From Thuidium tamariscinum (Eukaryota; Streptophyta; Bryopsida; Hypnales; Thuidiaceae), in the NCBI GenBank assembly GCA_947034885.2, contig OX344754.2, positions 22,462,501 to 22,526,500 of the forward strand: a stretch of DNA of 64,000 nt, read 5' to 3'. A program made the position numbers and the translations under genes. The notes beneath the pieces are model-generated. The model was not told the origin of the DNA and searched no databases. It saw only the letters and a program-made list of their open reading frames with translations. The number at the start of each line of letters is the position of its first letter. Position 1 is the stretch's first letter. Shown here in pieces: positions 1-10,205 of this stretch.

Positions 1-137
1 AAAAATCCCAATTTTTTTAATGACGTGGCACTCTCTCAACCACATAGGATTCCTGTTCACACGGCTGAGACTGCATTCCCGTAGTCCAGGATTCCACAGT
101 CTTCCAATAGGTTCAAAAATCCCCTAATGCTGTTTGG
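1..137. mobile_element. Partial copy of the MITE found inside terpene synthase pseudogene 5
   Basis: The first ~135 bases match the right half of the 284-bp element at 63579-63862: both carry AATGACGTGGCA, a CTGCATTCCCG block, and a right end reading like TTCAAAAATCCCCTAATG. The left half lies outside the window. The two copies are at opposite ends of the 64 kb, which suggests a dispersed family. No coding capacity. Confidence 0.6.
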
Positions 138-186
138 TGTCACACTTTGAGTGATGGAGTTGTCATGTGCTATAATTTTTGAGGCA

Positions 187-858
187 TTAACCCTTTGAAC
201 TTGAAATTTTTATTGAAGATGGCTAACTTGATAGTAATCAAGACCCTTATTTTTCAAAAGAAATTCAAAAATCATTTTATATTTAAATTCTAATTTAGCT
301 AATTTGTCACACTTTGTGATTTAGGGGTTTTTAGTATTGGGGGGGGGACTTAAAATTAATGATTTAGAGCTAAGATTTATACGGTCTATTTTTAAACTAG
401 GTAGGTATATTTCTATCAGAGGAAAATTTTAAAAACTATTATTCTCTTCCCTCTACATGGGTGCTAACAGGCCTCCCTTGCGCACAAATTTTTGAACAAT
501 CAAGATGGTTTTTAGATCATTATTTTGGTGAAATACATTCACTATAAAATCTTCCCAAATAAAAAAAAATTAGTTTAAAAAAATTGCTTTCCCTATTTTT
601 TACAAATTAAAATATGAAACTATAGTGAAAGTTACAATTTTCATGAAATTCTACACTTTTCTAGTTCTCCTACTTAGAGAAATTTTCTATGCTTTTCCTT
701 CCTAGGGTACCTTCTTTTTAAAGGCATATACATCAAACATATTTTTTACTTTTTAAAAAAAATTGATTTACTAATTATACAATACTCGCAAAGAAAAAAT
801 GAGTATTGTGCAAATACTACGCTTTTCAGTAGGTCTTTCTTGCAATGACCTGTGATAA
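187..858. repeat. Diverged foldback-type repeat, inverted relative to 33381-34112
   Basis: Reverse-complement similarity to 33381-34112 runs through most of this stretch, for example the block around CTAGTTCTCCTACTTAG and the GGTACCTTCTTTT block. The right end, CTTGCAATGACC at about 840-850, matches the terminal AGGGTCATTGCAAG of the other copy. A poly-G run is at 340-348. No gene seen. Confidence 0.5.
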
Positions 859-1370
859 GAGATTTCCATATATCAAGTCCAATTTTTAACAAAAGGTGTA
901 GATAAGGGAAATCTTTCATGTGCACTAAAATTCAAGACATTTGAAAACAAGGTAGAGGCATTCAAAACCAATCACTTAAGGTGTTCTAGACATGATGCGA
1001 TGAAGAATGAGGTGAAGAAAATACATAGCTAGTTGGGAAGATAGAAATGAGGGAGCCAACTAAAGATTTGGTAATTTTATAGCAAGCAAAGACTTTATTG
1101 AAAATTCACAATGGCAAAAGTTTATCTGGATGCATGTCCAACCTTAGAGTTTTTCTATTCTAAGTGTCAAGTGAAAGAGTACTTACTATTCATTGACATG
1201 TACAAAATGACATACATGTGGTAGTTTCCTATTAGACAACTCAATATAACCATACAAATTTAGAAGAACAGAAATGAGTCCTAGCCTTTTCCTCAAAAAT
1301 TCCACCCTACTTATTGCTAATGGGGCTCTCATTTGGAATAGGTGGTTGTACCTTACAATTCAAAAGTTAT
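859..1370. other. Intergenic AT-rich DNA
   Basis: No open frame or RNA gene recognised. Around 961-1010 there is a short stretch (CCAATCACTTAAGGTGTTCT and following) resembling the subterminal part of the AGGTAGAACCACC MITE family seen at 20929 and 27448, so this may be a very old copy. Confidence 0.4.
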
Positions 1371-2027
1371 AGCCTAATATGTTTATTTTTTTTGTAAATG
1401 GGCAATTTGGACAAATTGGACAAATTTGAAATTGGTTTTCTTCATTTATGAATATATAGAAAGCTTTGAATCATTCTATTTTGATCAATGAATCAAAAGT
1501 TGTAAATAATTCTTGTTTCTTTGTGGGCAATTATGGATTGTCTACTCTAAATTAAGCTTTGAAGTCCTTTATTTTATTCAATTTTTAATTTTTTTTGAAA
1601 AAATAAAAGCATAGGATTGAGATTGTTTTTTACAACATTACAACCATTGGGATTGGAATTTTTTAATTCTTTCTACTTACTATTTTTTTCTAATATGTTG
1701 TACAATTTCAAATAATTTGAAATTAATTAGGCAAGTATCCTATTTTGCCTCAACAATGAGCACCGCCATTTTGGACCCTTTCTCATATGACTGTCACCTT
1801 TGGAAGTGCAACTACCCTGATTTCTACAAGGTGAATACAATTATTTTTTAAGATTCAAATGCTAATATCTTAAAATTTATATAGTTAAAAACTTTGAAAT
1901 TTTTTCCATGTGTTCTCAAATTAGTTTACTACAAGATCCTATAGTTACAAATAGAGAGAGAGGTACTAGAAATGGTAGTTTTTTACCGTTTTTGGATTAA
2001 ACATAGTCAATGAACTTAAGGGGTTAA
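1371..2027. repeat. Member of the dispersed TTAACCCCTAAAG-ended repeat family, right part
   Basis: The interior (an AAGCTTTGAATCATTC block, TTTTGACTC-like phrases, a TAATATGTTGTACAATT block) recurs at 35391-36327, 45619-46549 and 55635-56560. The copy ends near 2027 with CTTAAGGGGTTAA, the complement of the TTAACCCCTAAAG start of the others. A 63-residue open frame overlapping its end has no recognisable protein features. Confidence 0.5.
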
Positions 2028-2260
2028 TATACTTTGTGTTGAAAAGTAATAAGTCAATGCTTTTAAAAAAAAATCAAAAACCACCATATTCATTTGCAAG
2101 GGGCTTTCAAACCCTTCTAGGGTTAAACAAGTCTATTGTATATAGCGCAAGTTTAGCCTTGACAATAATGTCTCTTTTTTTTAGCTTTTGTGTGAGTGCA
2201 ATAAATAATTTGTTGGCCGTTTTTTAGCATAAGATGTTAAAACACCTCCCATCCTCGTTT

Positions 2261-2652
2261 CCAGCCAGCCTCGAGTTTGAGGGAGGGCTCCCTTCATTGG
2301 GGCCCTTTAGGGCACTGATGGACCAGATGCAAGGGCGTGACATGATACGATTTTGGGGAGCGCGTTAAATAATACCATCAAAACCCTCAAGGAAAACGCT
2401 GAAATTTATTTTTTTATTTTTTTATTTTTTCAAATTTTGAATTCAGATTCAGAATCAAAGACCCCAAATTAGCAAGGGAGACCCTAAACAGACCAAAAAA
2501 CCCAACACGAATATAAACCCCAAACCCTTGTCAACCCTTAGTAAAATGAGATTTACTTATTTAGCCCAAGCAACTTGCCCTTCCATCTGGTCCGTCAGTG
2601 CCTTCAAGGGCCCCGATGAAAGGAGCCCTTCCTGAAACTCGAGGCTGCCTGG
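2261..2652. mobile_element. MITE-like element with ~80-bp imperfect terminal inverted repeats
   Basis: The left arm (CCTCGAGTTTGAGGGAGGGC, then GGGGCCCTTTAGGGCACTGA) is the imperfect reverse complement of the right arm (GGCACTGACGGACCAGATGG when inverted). The arms are GC-richer than the AT-rich core. The core carries TTTTGAATTCAGATTCAGAA followed by CCCCAAATTAGC, a version of the core also found at about 13490, 13740, 45060 and 50620. No coding capacity. No clean target duplication could be read. Confidence 0.6.
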
Positions 2653-3137
2653 TTGCTTGGCCTCCCATACAGCTTTGTGTACGTCCTACTACCATCTTGC
2701 GTGGTAGGGGGGTCCGTTTGCAAACAATGGTGAGCAGCTCTTGTTGTTGGGTTCTCGTCTCCCTCTCCCTCTGTCCTTCGTCTATTCGGAAACACGATTG
2801 CAGTCAAGAAACTTCACGCATCTTCTTCTGCCGAGCTCCTCTTACAACGAAGTTTGACTCCGTTCAAGATCTAGGGTTTGCAAGTGTGTTTTTTGCTCTT
2901 CTTGTACATTACAGTCTACCAATGTTGTGTTGTTACTGCATTAGTCTTTTTTTGCTTTCATTGAGTTCTAATATTTTTCAATTCATGGCTTAAGAAGTTG
3001 TCCAGATAAGAAGAAAAAAGCTCATACAGAGGAGAGCTACATGCAATTGAGGATTAACTTCTCTAAGGTCAGTTGGTGATGGGTTTCAATGATAATCCAC
3101 ACATTGTTTTCAAGTGAAAATAAGTGGTTGAATGTGC
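2653..3137. other. Unassigned pyrimidine-rich stretch resembling a plant 5' leader
   Basis: The + strand from about 2745 to 2880 is CT-rich (CTCCCTCTCCCTCTGTCC) and ends in TAGGGTTT at 2872-2879, a telo-box sequence common in leaders and promoters of plant translation and cell-cycle genes. A 131-residue open frame spans 2598-2993, but it starts inside the preceding MITE and shows no domain, so I do not call it a gene. It may be a captured or decayed promoter fragment. Confidence 0.3.
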
Positions 3138-3139
3138 TA

Positions 3140-3412
3140 AGGTAGGTACACCCAAAAGTGCCACGTTCCTAAAAGCGCCATCTACAGCATGCATACATTT
3201 CCAAAATCAGTCATGTTCACAGCCTGTAGATGGCGCTTTCAGAAACAGACTTTGACCGTTAATAACTTTTGCATACAGTATCCAAATCCTACGTTCTTTG
3301 ATTCATTGGAATGTGCTTTCACTTGCCAACAAGACTGTATGAAAATTTGAACAGCCTAATCACAGTAACTAGGCGCAGTATGAATAAGTGGCACTTTTAG
3401 GTGTATCCACCT
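3140..3412. mobile_element. TA-flanked MITE, family A (ends AGGTAGGTACACCC)
   Basis: Terminal inverted repeats begin AGGTAGGTACACCCAAAAGT on the left and mirror on the right (CACTTTTAGGTGTATCCACCT). The element is 273 bp and flanked by TA (3138-3139 and 3413-3414). Subterminal GCGCCATCTACAG and CTGTAGATGGCGCTTT blocks form a second inverted pair. Other copies: 7256-7532, 12111-12383, 22867-23004 (truncated) and 25958-26229. Confidence 0.85.
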
Positions 3413-3414
3413 TA

Positions 3415-4060
3415 CATGCAATTCACAAACAAGCTCCGGAACATTGAAGAAACAGAGGTTGAGAAGGAAAGCAAGTACAAGATAAGCACCTCTTTGTAGA
3501 TCGTGGCAGGTGAAACCACCCAATGGCATATTGAAATGCATATTTATCAACTTGAGTACATGAGTATGCAAAAGCTCAATCTGTCCCTGAACTTGAGCCT
3601 TAAATTTGAGCTAGTAGCCATATTACCATGTTCACAAATGTGACCACTCTTTAACCCTGAAACGTCTCAATCCTTTTTTGATTTTTTGCACATTTTTGCT
3701 TAAAGCTTTGTACAGATATATCATTTACTAGAATTTAATGAATTTGGTCATTAAGGAAGGTTGTCTTTTCTAGATTCAAGTGTTACATTTGATAAATGAG
3801 AAGTTAATTGGATGAAACAGTGCCTTGAAGCCCTATGTTCATTGTCCAGAATATGGACGTCGGAGCGCTTCAGGGTTAATGATTCTTGCACGTGCAACTA
3901 CAGCCCCAAGGCTTTGTCACTCATAGTCTCCAAAAATTTCCATTGTGATACAGAGCTTAGCATGCCAACTTTGAGAAACAATCACTGTCCCTGAGCAGAG
4001 GAACAGGCCATGCTCCTTGAGCACCATCTAGACGAGGCACAAGTTCTAAGAAAGAATAAG
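3415..4060. other. Intergenic DNA downstream of terpene synthase gene 1
   Basis: I see no gene. Open frames of 60-71 codons are unsupported. The end of this stretch passes into the inverted segmental copy S1, which carries gene 1 on the minus strand. Confidence 0.4.
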
Positions 4061-4201
4061 ATTCAATACATCTTCTATCCAATCAATGATAGAAAATCAC
4101 ATCATGGTTTCAAAGTGAAGTATTATTGAAACAAAAAATGAAAGGATAATCCAAAGACAAATTGATAGTTCATCATCACCACTAGTTTTTTTAGAGACAA
4201 T

Positions 4202-4462
4202 TGAGTTATTCGTAAAGTACACTAAACCGGGGTTTAATCTAATGAGTTTTGTAAAAAAGTCGGTTGAGTTAAAAAAGTCGAAATAAAAGTGGGTATGAAA
4301 CTTATTTTTCCATCAAAATGGTGCCTAAAAAAGTTTGGTCCCCACTTTTGAAGTCGTGTGACATAAGTATCTTGCAAAAAAGTTTGACTTTTCAACAATA
4401 GTTGCCTTCTCAACTTCAAAAAAAGTCATGCCCAAAGTGGGGGGGACTTTACAAATAACTCA
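4202..4462. mobile_element. 261-bp MITE with ATT/AAT target duplication, copy 1
   Basis: Termini are TGAGTTATTCGTAAAGT and its complement ACTTTACAAATAACTCA. AAT flanks both sides (4199-4201, 4463-4465). The orthologous place after gene 2 (near 25260) and gene 3 (near 32785) reads GGACRTTGTCT uninterrupted, so those are empty sites. It therefore entered the 3' flank of gene 1 after the paralogues separated. The only other copy, the same length and opposite orientation, is at 39952-40212. Confidence 0.9.
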
Positions 4463-4552
4463 AATGTCCTATTCTTTATAGAAATTCAAGGTAATGAAAG
4501 TATACAATGGTAGATGAAATTGACACCAACAACATGGGCAAGAAAAAAAAAA

Positions 4553-7500
4553 TTAGGAACTTGGAGCTTTGACATGTGGAAGGATTTTCCAACTTTTGGT
4601 CATATCTCTCAATTCTGGAAAAATTGAATTAGGATGCTGATAGCGCCTCTCCACAAAACTATAGTAAATATTTCCAGCAATAAGAGCTTTGATATCTTGC
4701 AAATGGTTTTGTAAAGTAGAGTTCCAAGCTTGAGATTCTAAATCCAAGATTGTATGAGCATATGTATTCACCAATCCTATGGCCATATGGATTGCTTGGA
4801 CAAAAGGCCTCCCTTCATGTTCCATTAGAATGGTAATCAAATTGCGAGGATTCTCTTCAAATAAGATCTCTTTGTGATATGAAAAGACATCATTTGCTAA
4901 TCCAAGATGGATAGAAGTTGCCATGGTTACATTTTCCAAGTATGGACTCATCTTCAATGTGCTTGGAATGTAGGAATTGTTGGCAAACTCTATAGTCAAC
5001 TGAGCAAAGTTCCCACCAAAATTTCCAGCACGCATAATAGTATATGATTGTAAGTCTTGGAAGCACAAGTTCCGGCCTTGAAGAATATCTGCATGGCTAG
5101 CAACACTTATGCGATTAGATTCCACAATGCCTGAGACATATTGATTGAACCATTCAGGGTTGGACAACTCCAACATGTCCCGTCCTGACTCCCACATCAT
5201 GGTCTCAATCAAGGGAGCAGGATTGCTTAGTTGCACTTGTTGACTGAATACTCCATTTATGTGGTTGAGATATTCTTGAATTTTTTCAGGGCTTTGACGG
5301 GTACATTGGCTAATGCCATACAGGTCTTGAAGAGACTCATTTGGAGTGTCGAAAAGAAGATCATCCAACAAGAAATGTAGTGCATAATTGATGGAAATTG
5401 CTACAAGACGATAGAGGTCAACTACGCTAGGGTACAAGTAGCTTGCTATACAAAGGCCTACATGACAATAGGAGTCCAAAGATTTGACATTATGATAGCG
5501 CTTGACATATTGTTGCAAGCATTTTTCAGCCTCATGAACATACTTGGATTGTTGCAAAGGTGGGAGCCCATCAATGATCATAGAAAGTAATGGTGGAAGT
5601 TGGTCATTAATAGTAGATGGATGCTTGGCTATTGAAATTTGATGCATGAGCTTGGGAGTGTTGATCCCTGAACAAAACAAGATATTTGGGTCTTTAGAAT
5701 TGATTCAAAATAAGAAGAGTGATTAATTACATATTCTTAAATGAAGGATAGATGTTTTTCAGTTTTATCATGTCTTGTTTCTATTATGAAATATTCTTGG
5801 CAAGACAATAGAAAATATGACATACACCTTGCTAGGCATCATGGAGGCCAAACTACTCCATCGCAAGATAATGGTCTACTTTGGTGATGAAGAAGTAGTT
5901 TATCTTTTGTTATATTTTTCATATCTAGAAAAAAAATTGGATGAATTTTGGATGAAAACAAGTCAACATGCTTGAATATGACTTCAAAGTGATTTACAAT
6001 TTTAAATTTTGATGAATGCAAAAATATATTACTTCATCAAGATGTAAATGATTTTCCATCTTCAATTGTTCTTTTCTCAAAAATGAAAGAAAAATGGCTA
6101 TGTACAACAATGTTAAAATTAAGATGGTCATAGTTGTTGAATGAATTTCCTTAAGGACCAAGAGATAATCTATGTATTTCAAGTTGTTAAGATATATTAT
6201 AGAGTGCAACTTGAAAGAATTTCTAAATGCCATGAATTTTTTTTTGAATTGCAAAGCATGATTTACAATACATATCTTTGCAATTAGATTTACTATTGCA
6301 TTTAAGAATGTTTATAATTAAGATTTTGAATCAAAAACTCAAATTTTTTGTTTCCAATGAATTATAAAATTGAACAATAATGATTTCTACATTACGCTTA
6401 TCTTTCAATTTTTAAGACTTTAATTTCACTTCTTTATATGAGTTGTATTTGGTTGGTCGTTTATTGAACTCAAAATGATTTACTTTTTGAAATGAAGCAT
6501 AATAGTACACTTTAAAATATAGAATATATACACAACAAGAAAATCATATGTTGCAATTGCTTTAGAAGTAACACAAAAATCTAGAAAGAATTAGATGGAT
6601 GAAAATTTCAAAGTGTTGTGCATATAGGACATATTTTTATCCATCCATTATTCACTCTATGTTTTTGAGGGAGTCATAAAATGACTTGTGTTTTTAGTTC
6701 CAAGTGTGTTTAGAACTCAAAACTTTGTGTTGAGTATAGATCCAACTCTTCAACTAAACTTTTGCCAATTTATTAGCAACATCATTTTCAATAATTTTGG
6801 GGTAAAATTAGAATGAAGCCTAAACATGATACCTTTTATTGTTCTTAGTAATACTCTTGAACTTCACCAAACATTATGTTTCAATTCCCGTATTTAGTCA
6901 TTTTTCAACACACTCCTACTCTAATTATTGCCTCCATTTCCATTAGAATTTGAAATTTTCTTTAACTTTTACCCATTCTTTATCATATTTCTAGTTTAAA
7001 AGCACTCAATCAATTTCTTTTTCCCTTTCTCACCAATTCACAATATGCTAACTACGAATTCTTGTGCGACTATTGGCTTTGAGGTGCAAGCATACATAGT
7101 TACATACAAAGATTGAAAGATGTCAAAGTATTTGAAAGTCCTAGTAAAGGACCCCCTCTCGTCTATATTGTACTCCATAGTGTACAATGCCCTCACAAAC
7201 TAATTGCATCCCCACTCACCCTTTTACAAAGAGGAGGTAAGCTTAGTGCACTCTAAGGTCCATGGGTACACCCAAAAGCACCACTTATTCATACTACGCC
7301 TAGTTATTGTGATTAGGCTGTTCAAATTTTCATACACTTTTGTTGGCAAGTGAAAGCATGTTCCAACACACCAAAGAATACAACATTTGGATACAACATG
7401 CAAAAGTTTCTAAAGGTCAAAGTTTGTTTCCAAAAGCACCATCTACAGTCTGCATACATCACTGATATTGGAAGTGTACACTGATTGTAGATGGCGCTTT

Positions 7501-8156
7501 TAGGAATGGTGCACTTTTGGGTGTACCTACCTTATTTAGTCTTGGAGGGCACTGAAAGTGAAACTATAGGATGCACGCATTGAAAAGGTGTGAGATATCT
7601 CAGCCTGTGTCAATACCAAATGGAAGTCGGCCCATTTATTTACACTCAAAATTATACTAATGGTGTACATTCAAGTTGTGAAATGTGCACTACTAGAATA
7701 ATTCTGCCCCTGGATGGGCTGGTTCAGGCTCCCATTTTGCTGGTCATCGGCTCAGTTACCTTACTTTGGATCATTCTGTCCCTTTCATTCTTTGTAGAAA
7801 TTTGGTCAAAATTTTGCTTGAAAATCAAGGGCAAGGGTTGGAGGCTTACCAGTAAAATTGCGCAAACTCCCAGCATCCTTCACATGGACTCTGCCATCAG
7901 ATGCATCAATACTGCAGGAGGAGAAAGACAAGGCTTGCTTCGAACATGAGGCTTGCTTTGAAGTTGAGCCTTGCTTCGAAGATGAGGCTTGCTTTGTAGC
8001 CGAGCTGCTGCCACCGTTTTCCAAGCCACTCGACCATTTGCAAGCAGCTTGTCCGAGTTTCCTTGAGGAGGAAAGGGAGACTGGGGACTTTACGCAAGTT
8101 CCCAGCAGTGGGAGACGAGGGGAAAAGGCACAAACCGTCTGCATGGAAATCATCAT
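4553..8156 (-). CDS. Terpene synthase gene 1 (microbial-type class I), two exons, intact
   Basis: Exon 1 is 8156-7850 (307 nt), exon 2 is 5667-4553 (1115 nt). The donor is CTG|GTAAGC and the acceptor TTGTTCAG|GG. Phase 1 plus 2 rebuilds a Gly codon and gives 473 residues. Class I terpene synthases ionise a prenyl diphosphate with Mg2+. The metal-binding motif DDLLFD is at residues 204-209 and NDVFSYHKE, an NSE triad (N361, S365, E369), follows. Arg315 lies 46 residues before the triad, where the pyrophosphate sensor is expected, and an Arg-Tyr pair is at 444-445. There is a single alpha domain, with no beta/gamma domains or DXDD motif. The first ~100 residues are rich in Ser, Lys and Gln with few acids early on, like a plastid or mitochondrial transit peptide. 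Start: the first ATG of an ATGATG pair conserved in genes 2, 3 and 5. Substrate and product cannot be read from sequence. The MTPSL assignment is from motif knowledge, not a search. Confidence 0.88.
5668..7849 (-). other. Intron of terpene synthase gene 1, contains a family A MITE
   Basis: 2182 nt, GT-AG. It has diverged little from the introns of genes 2 and 3 outside insertions. The block GATTATCTCTTGGTCCTTAA (complement here, near 6150) recurs in gene 2 and, more distantly, in gene 4 near 52150, so the intron is ancestral. A family A MITE sits at 7256-7532. Short open frames inside it are not genes. Confidence 0.8.
7256..7532. mobile_element. TA-flanked MITE, family A, in gene 1 intron
   Basis: TA flanks at 7254-7255 and 7533-7534. 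The right end reads CACTTTTGGGTGTACCTACCT; the left end has drifted (AGGTCCATGGGTACACCC). Gene 2 carries the same insertion (22867), while gene 3 has the uninterrupted target near 29149 (CCACATAGAGTGCACTAAGC). The insertion therefore predates the gene 1/gene 2 split and postdates the split from gene 3, unless it was excised from gene 3. Confidence 0.85.
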
Positions 8157-8470
8157 TCTAAACTGGACCTCCCCGGGAATGCCACAAACAAAGCCTCAAA
8201 ATAATGTGGGTTCACTTGTCTCTTGCTCACTTCACTTGACCCACAAAAGGACCACAAGACTATCAGGTGGCTTCTGCAACTCGGGTTCTTGCACCCATAT
8301 ACAGTATAGACCTTCAGGAGTTAACAGTCTCACTGGCTCATCAAAACAGACTAAGGAGCAACGAAGCAGGTCTCTGGTTTTCGAGGCCACACTCACTTAA
8401 GTTATAGTCGCAGAAAACCACCGGGGTGGGGGGACGTACTAATGAAAGCCAAGCACTCTCTGAAATATGA

Positions 8471-8582
8471 GATGCATTCCAGTGACTACCTTCACCTGCA
8501 TGCATTTCTCGTGCTCATTTTGGGGCAGAGAAATGAGCACGAGAAATGCATGAAAGTAAACTGAAGGTAGTCACTGGAATGC
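8471..8582. repeat. Long promoter hairpin upstream of gene 1
   Basis: GCATTCCAGTGACTACCTTC pairs with GAAGGTAGTCACTGGAATGC, and inside it GCATTTCTCGTGCTCATTT pairs with AAATGAGCACGAGAAATGC. It is a near-perfect stem of roughly 50 bp with a small loop. It begins about 315 bp upstream of the gene 1 ATG. The counterpart before gene 2 is at 21812-21924; gene 3 retains only fragments. Flanks show no clear target duplication. Confidence 0.85.
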
Positions 8583-8593
8583 CAAAAAATGAA

Positions 8594-8599
8594 CACGTG
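8594..8599. promoter_or_regulatory. G-box (CACGTG) upstream of gene 1
   Basis: A palindromic CACGTG lies next to the promoter hairpin. Gene 2 has equivalents at 21779-21784 and 21879-21884. CACGTG is the core bound by plant bHLH (MYC/PIF) and bZIP factors. A role here is inferred from position and conservation only. Confidence 0.4.
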
Positions 8600-8826
8600 A
8601 AATGCATGACAAAAAGAGCTTAGATTGTAGTCTGCTCTTGAGTGGATCACCTGTACTTGCCTGTATGGTTATTGGGACTGTCAATTCACTGACCAGCCAA
8701 ATAAACATCATCATGACATGGTACTGTGTGGCCTAAAAAGCACCAACTTTCGAGCAATCAGACCCTGCCACCTGGACTTAAAATAACCACAACAATAAAG
8801 TTACATTAAAGTTAAAATATAGAGAT

Positions 8827-9138
8827 ATATGCCAAATTTCATTAAAATGATGGTATTCCTTATGCCATTTTTCAGACCGCGTGGTCTGAACTGAAAATTG
8901 ACATCTAGGAATGGTATAAATTTCAAATATTTAGGACAAATGTAGATTTTCAAAATATATGACAAGTTTAGATTCCAAACTGCGTGGTCTGAAACATCTT
9001 GGACAAGTGCAGATTTTAGACATCTACAACACATGTAGATTTCAAAAATCTATGATTCTTTTAGATTTCAGACCGCGCGGTCTGAACTATCAAAAATGTC
9101 AAACTAATGGAATACCGCCATCTTTAACAAAATTCGCC
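8827..9138. mobile_element. Insertion carrying three GACCGCGYGGTC palindromes, upstream of gene 1
   Basis: Gene 2 (near 21530) lacks this ~310-bp block: there the upstream sequence runs straight through GAAATAGATATCTCCATA. Ends are imperfect inverted repeats (ATATATGCCAAATTTCATTA and its counterpart ending in CGCCATATAT). Inside are palindromes at 8871-8890 (TTCAGACCGCGTGGTCTGAA), 8973-8993 (degenerate) and 9067-9086 (TTCAGACCGCGCGGTCTGAA). They are about 100 bp apart. Confidence 0.65.
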
Positions 9139-9948
9139 ATATATGTATTTCAATCACAAAGTTTGGTCATACTTGTTACACCACCTCACTTTGAACTCTT
9201 CGAAGATCATATTTTCGTTATTCAATGACATGATTGGATGTTTTTTTAACAAGAAAGATGTGTATAGTTATGGATGTGTTCTACTTATCTATGCAATCAA
9301 ATTTAATCTCAAAAAAACAAAGAATGTCCTTTTTCACTTTTTGGCATCATTGCAAGTTTGGGTAGCTCACAAAGAACAAAAAAATCTTCATTATATTCTT
9401 TGAATTTTGTGTAAATGTAGAGACAAGGAGTAGCTTTGTCCTCCACCAAAGCATTTTACGTTTCTACCATGGTATGATTTGCCTACAAGGAGTTTTGGGT
9501 GTTTTTCTTTTGCCAATTATATTTTTCATATAGAGAGAGAGTTTGATGATTTGGGATGAAAGAGGGCTTCGAGATGACAAAAAAATGATTTACTAATTAC
9601 AAATTTGATGAATGTAGAAATACATCACTTCATCAAGATGTAAATAATTTCCATTGATTTCCAAAAGAAAGGTGGCTAAGGTAGAACCACACACAACCAA
9701 TCATTTAAGGTATTCTAGACATGATTTGGTGTAGTGTAAGGTAAAACAAATATTTTTAAAGGTGCAACGATATAAATGATGAGGATTGCAAAACTTTAGT
9801 AATATTATTGCATGAATTGAAATTACTATGAAAATTTTGAAAGTGCATTGTACCCATAGCCAATCTATAGAATCCTCTAATTTTGATCATACAAAACAAA
9901 TTTTTTTTACTCATTCCTTCTTACTTTCTCATACACTGAGGTAGTGAT

Positions 9949-10100
9949 CACTACAAGAAAATGGGGTATAAATGACTTGTCTACAATGACTCCACCAACA
10001 ACAATGAGTGCAAAATGACTACAAAATGATTGTTTTGTACTCATTGTTGTCGGTAGAGTCATTGTGGACAAGTCATTTATACCCCCATTTTCTTATAGTG
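9949..10100. mobile_element. 152-bp CACTA-type MITE, target duplication GAT
   Basis: The left end is CACTACAAGAAAATGGGG, the right end is CCCATTTTCTTATAGTG, and inverted repeats extend about 60 bp. GAT flanks both sides (9946-9948, 10101-10103), matching the 3-bp duplication of CACTA transposons. It has landed inside a copy of the family D MITE (compare 19858-20307), a nested insertion. No coding capacity. Confidence 0.9.
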
Positions 10101-10205
10101 GATATCCATTTTTTATCACAAACCCATACCCAACCTATAGAATACAGCTATTCCCAATTAAGGTTAGAACATATTTCCAACAAAAACATGGACTACATTT
10201 TTTCC

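Larger units (their letters stand above)
4060..10205 (-). repeat. Segmental duplication copy S1 (inverted), carries terpene synthase gene 1
   Basis: The reverse complement of this segment aligns with 18.7-25.4 kb (S2) and 26.5-32.9 kb (S3): 3' flank, coding exon, intron, first exon, promoter hairpin and far upstream DNA appear in the same order. Similarity is still visible at 10110-10205, which matches the inside of the MITE at 19858-20307. It stops being recognisable on the left near 4060. Lineage-specific insertions interrupt it at 4202-4462, 8827-9138 and 9949-10100. Confidence 0.85.

Noticed and set aside
2598-2993. 131-codon open frame on the + strand
   Set aside because: It begins inside the right arm of a MITE, has no domain or duplicate, and its Cys/Leu-rich tail is what CT-rich DNA encodes.
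4553-5680. Reading gene 1 as an intronless gene beginning at the TTG/ATTTTG-side of exon 2
   Set aside because: The frame opens at a consensus 3' splice site (TTTTGTTCAG) with no ATG; all paralogues show an upstream exon ending in matching phase.
7858-8400. 180-codon + strand open frame opposite exon 1 of gene 1
   Set aside because: It is antisense to the first exon. The minus-strand frame has the conserved splice donor, in-frame junction and homologues; this one does not.
8959-9403. Open frames on both strands upstream of gene 1 that recur near 21282-21632 and 27231-27473
   Set aside because: They recur because the DNA is segmentally duplicated; reading frames are not maintained between copies, so selection for a protein is not indicated.
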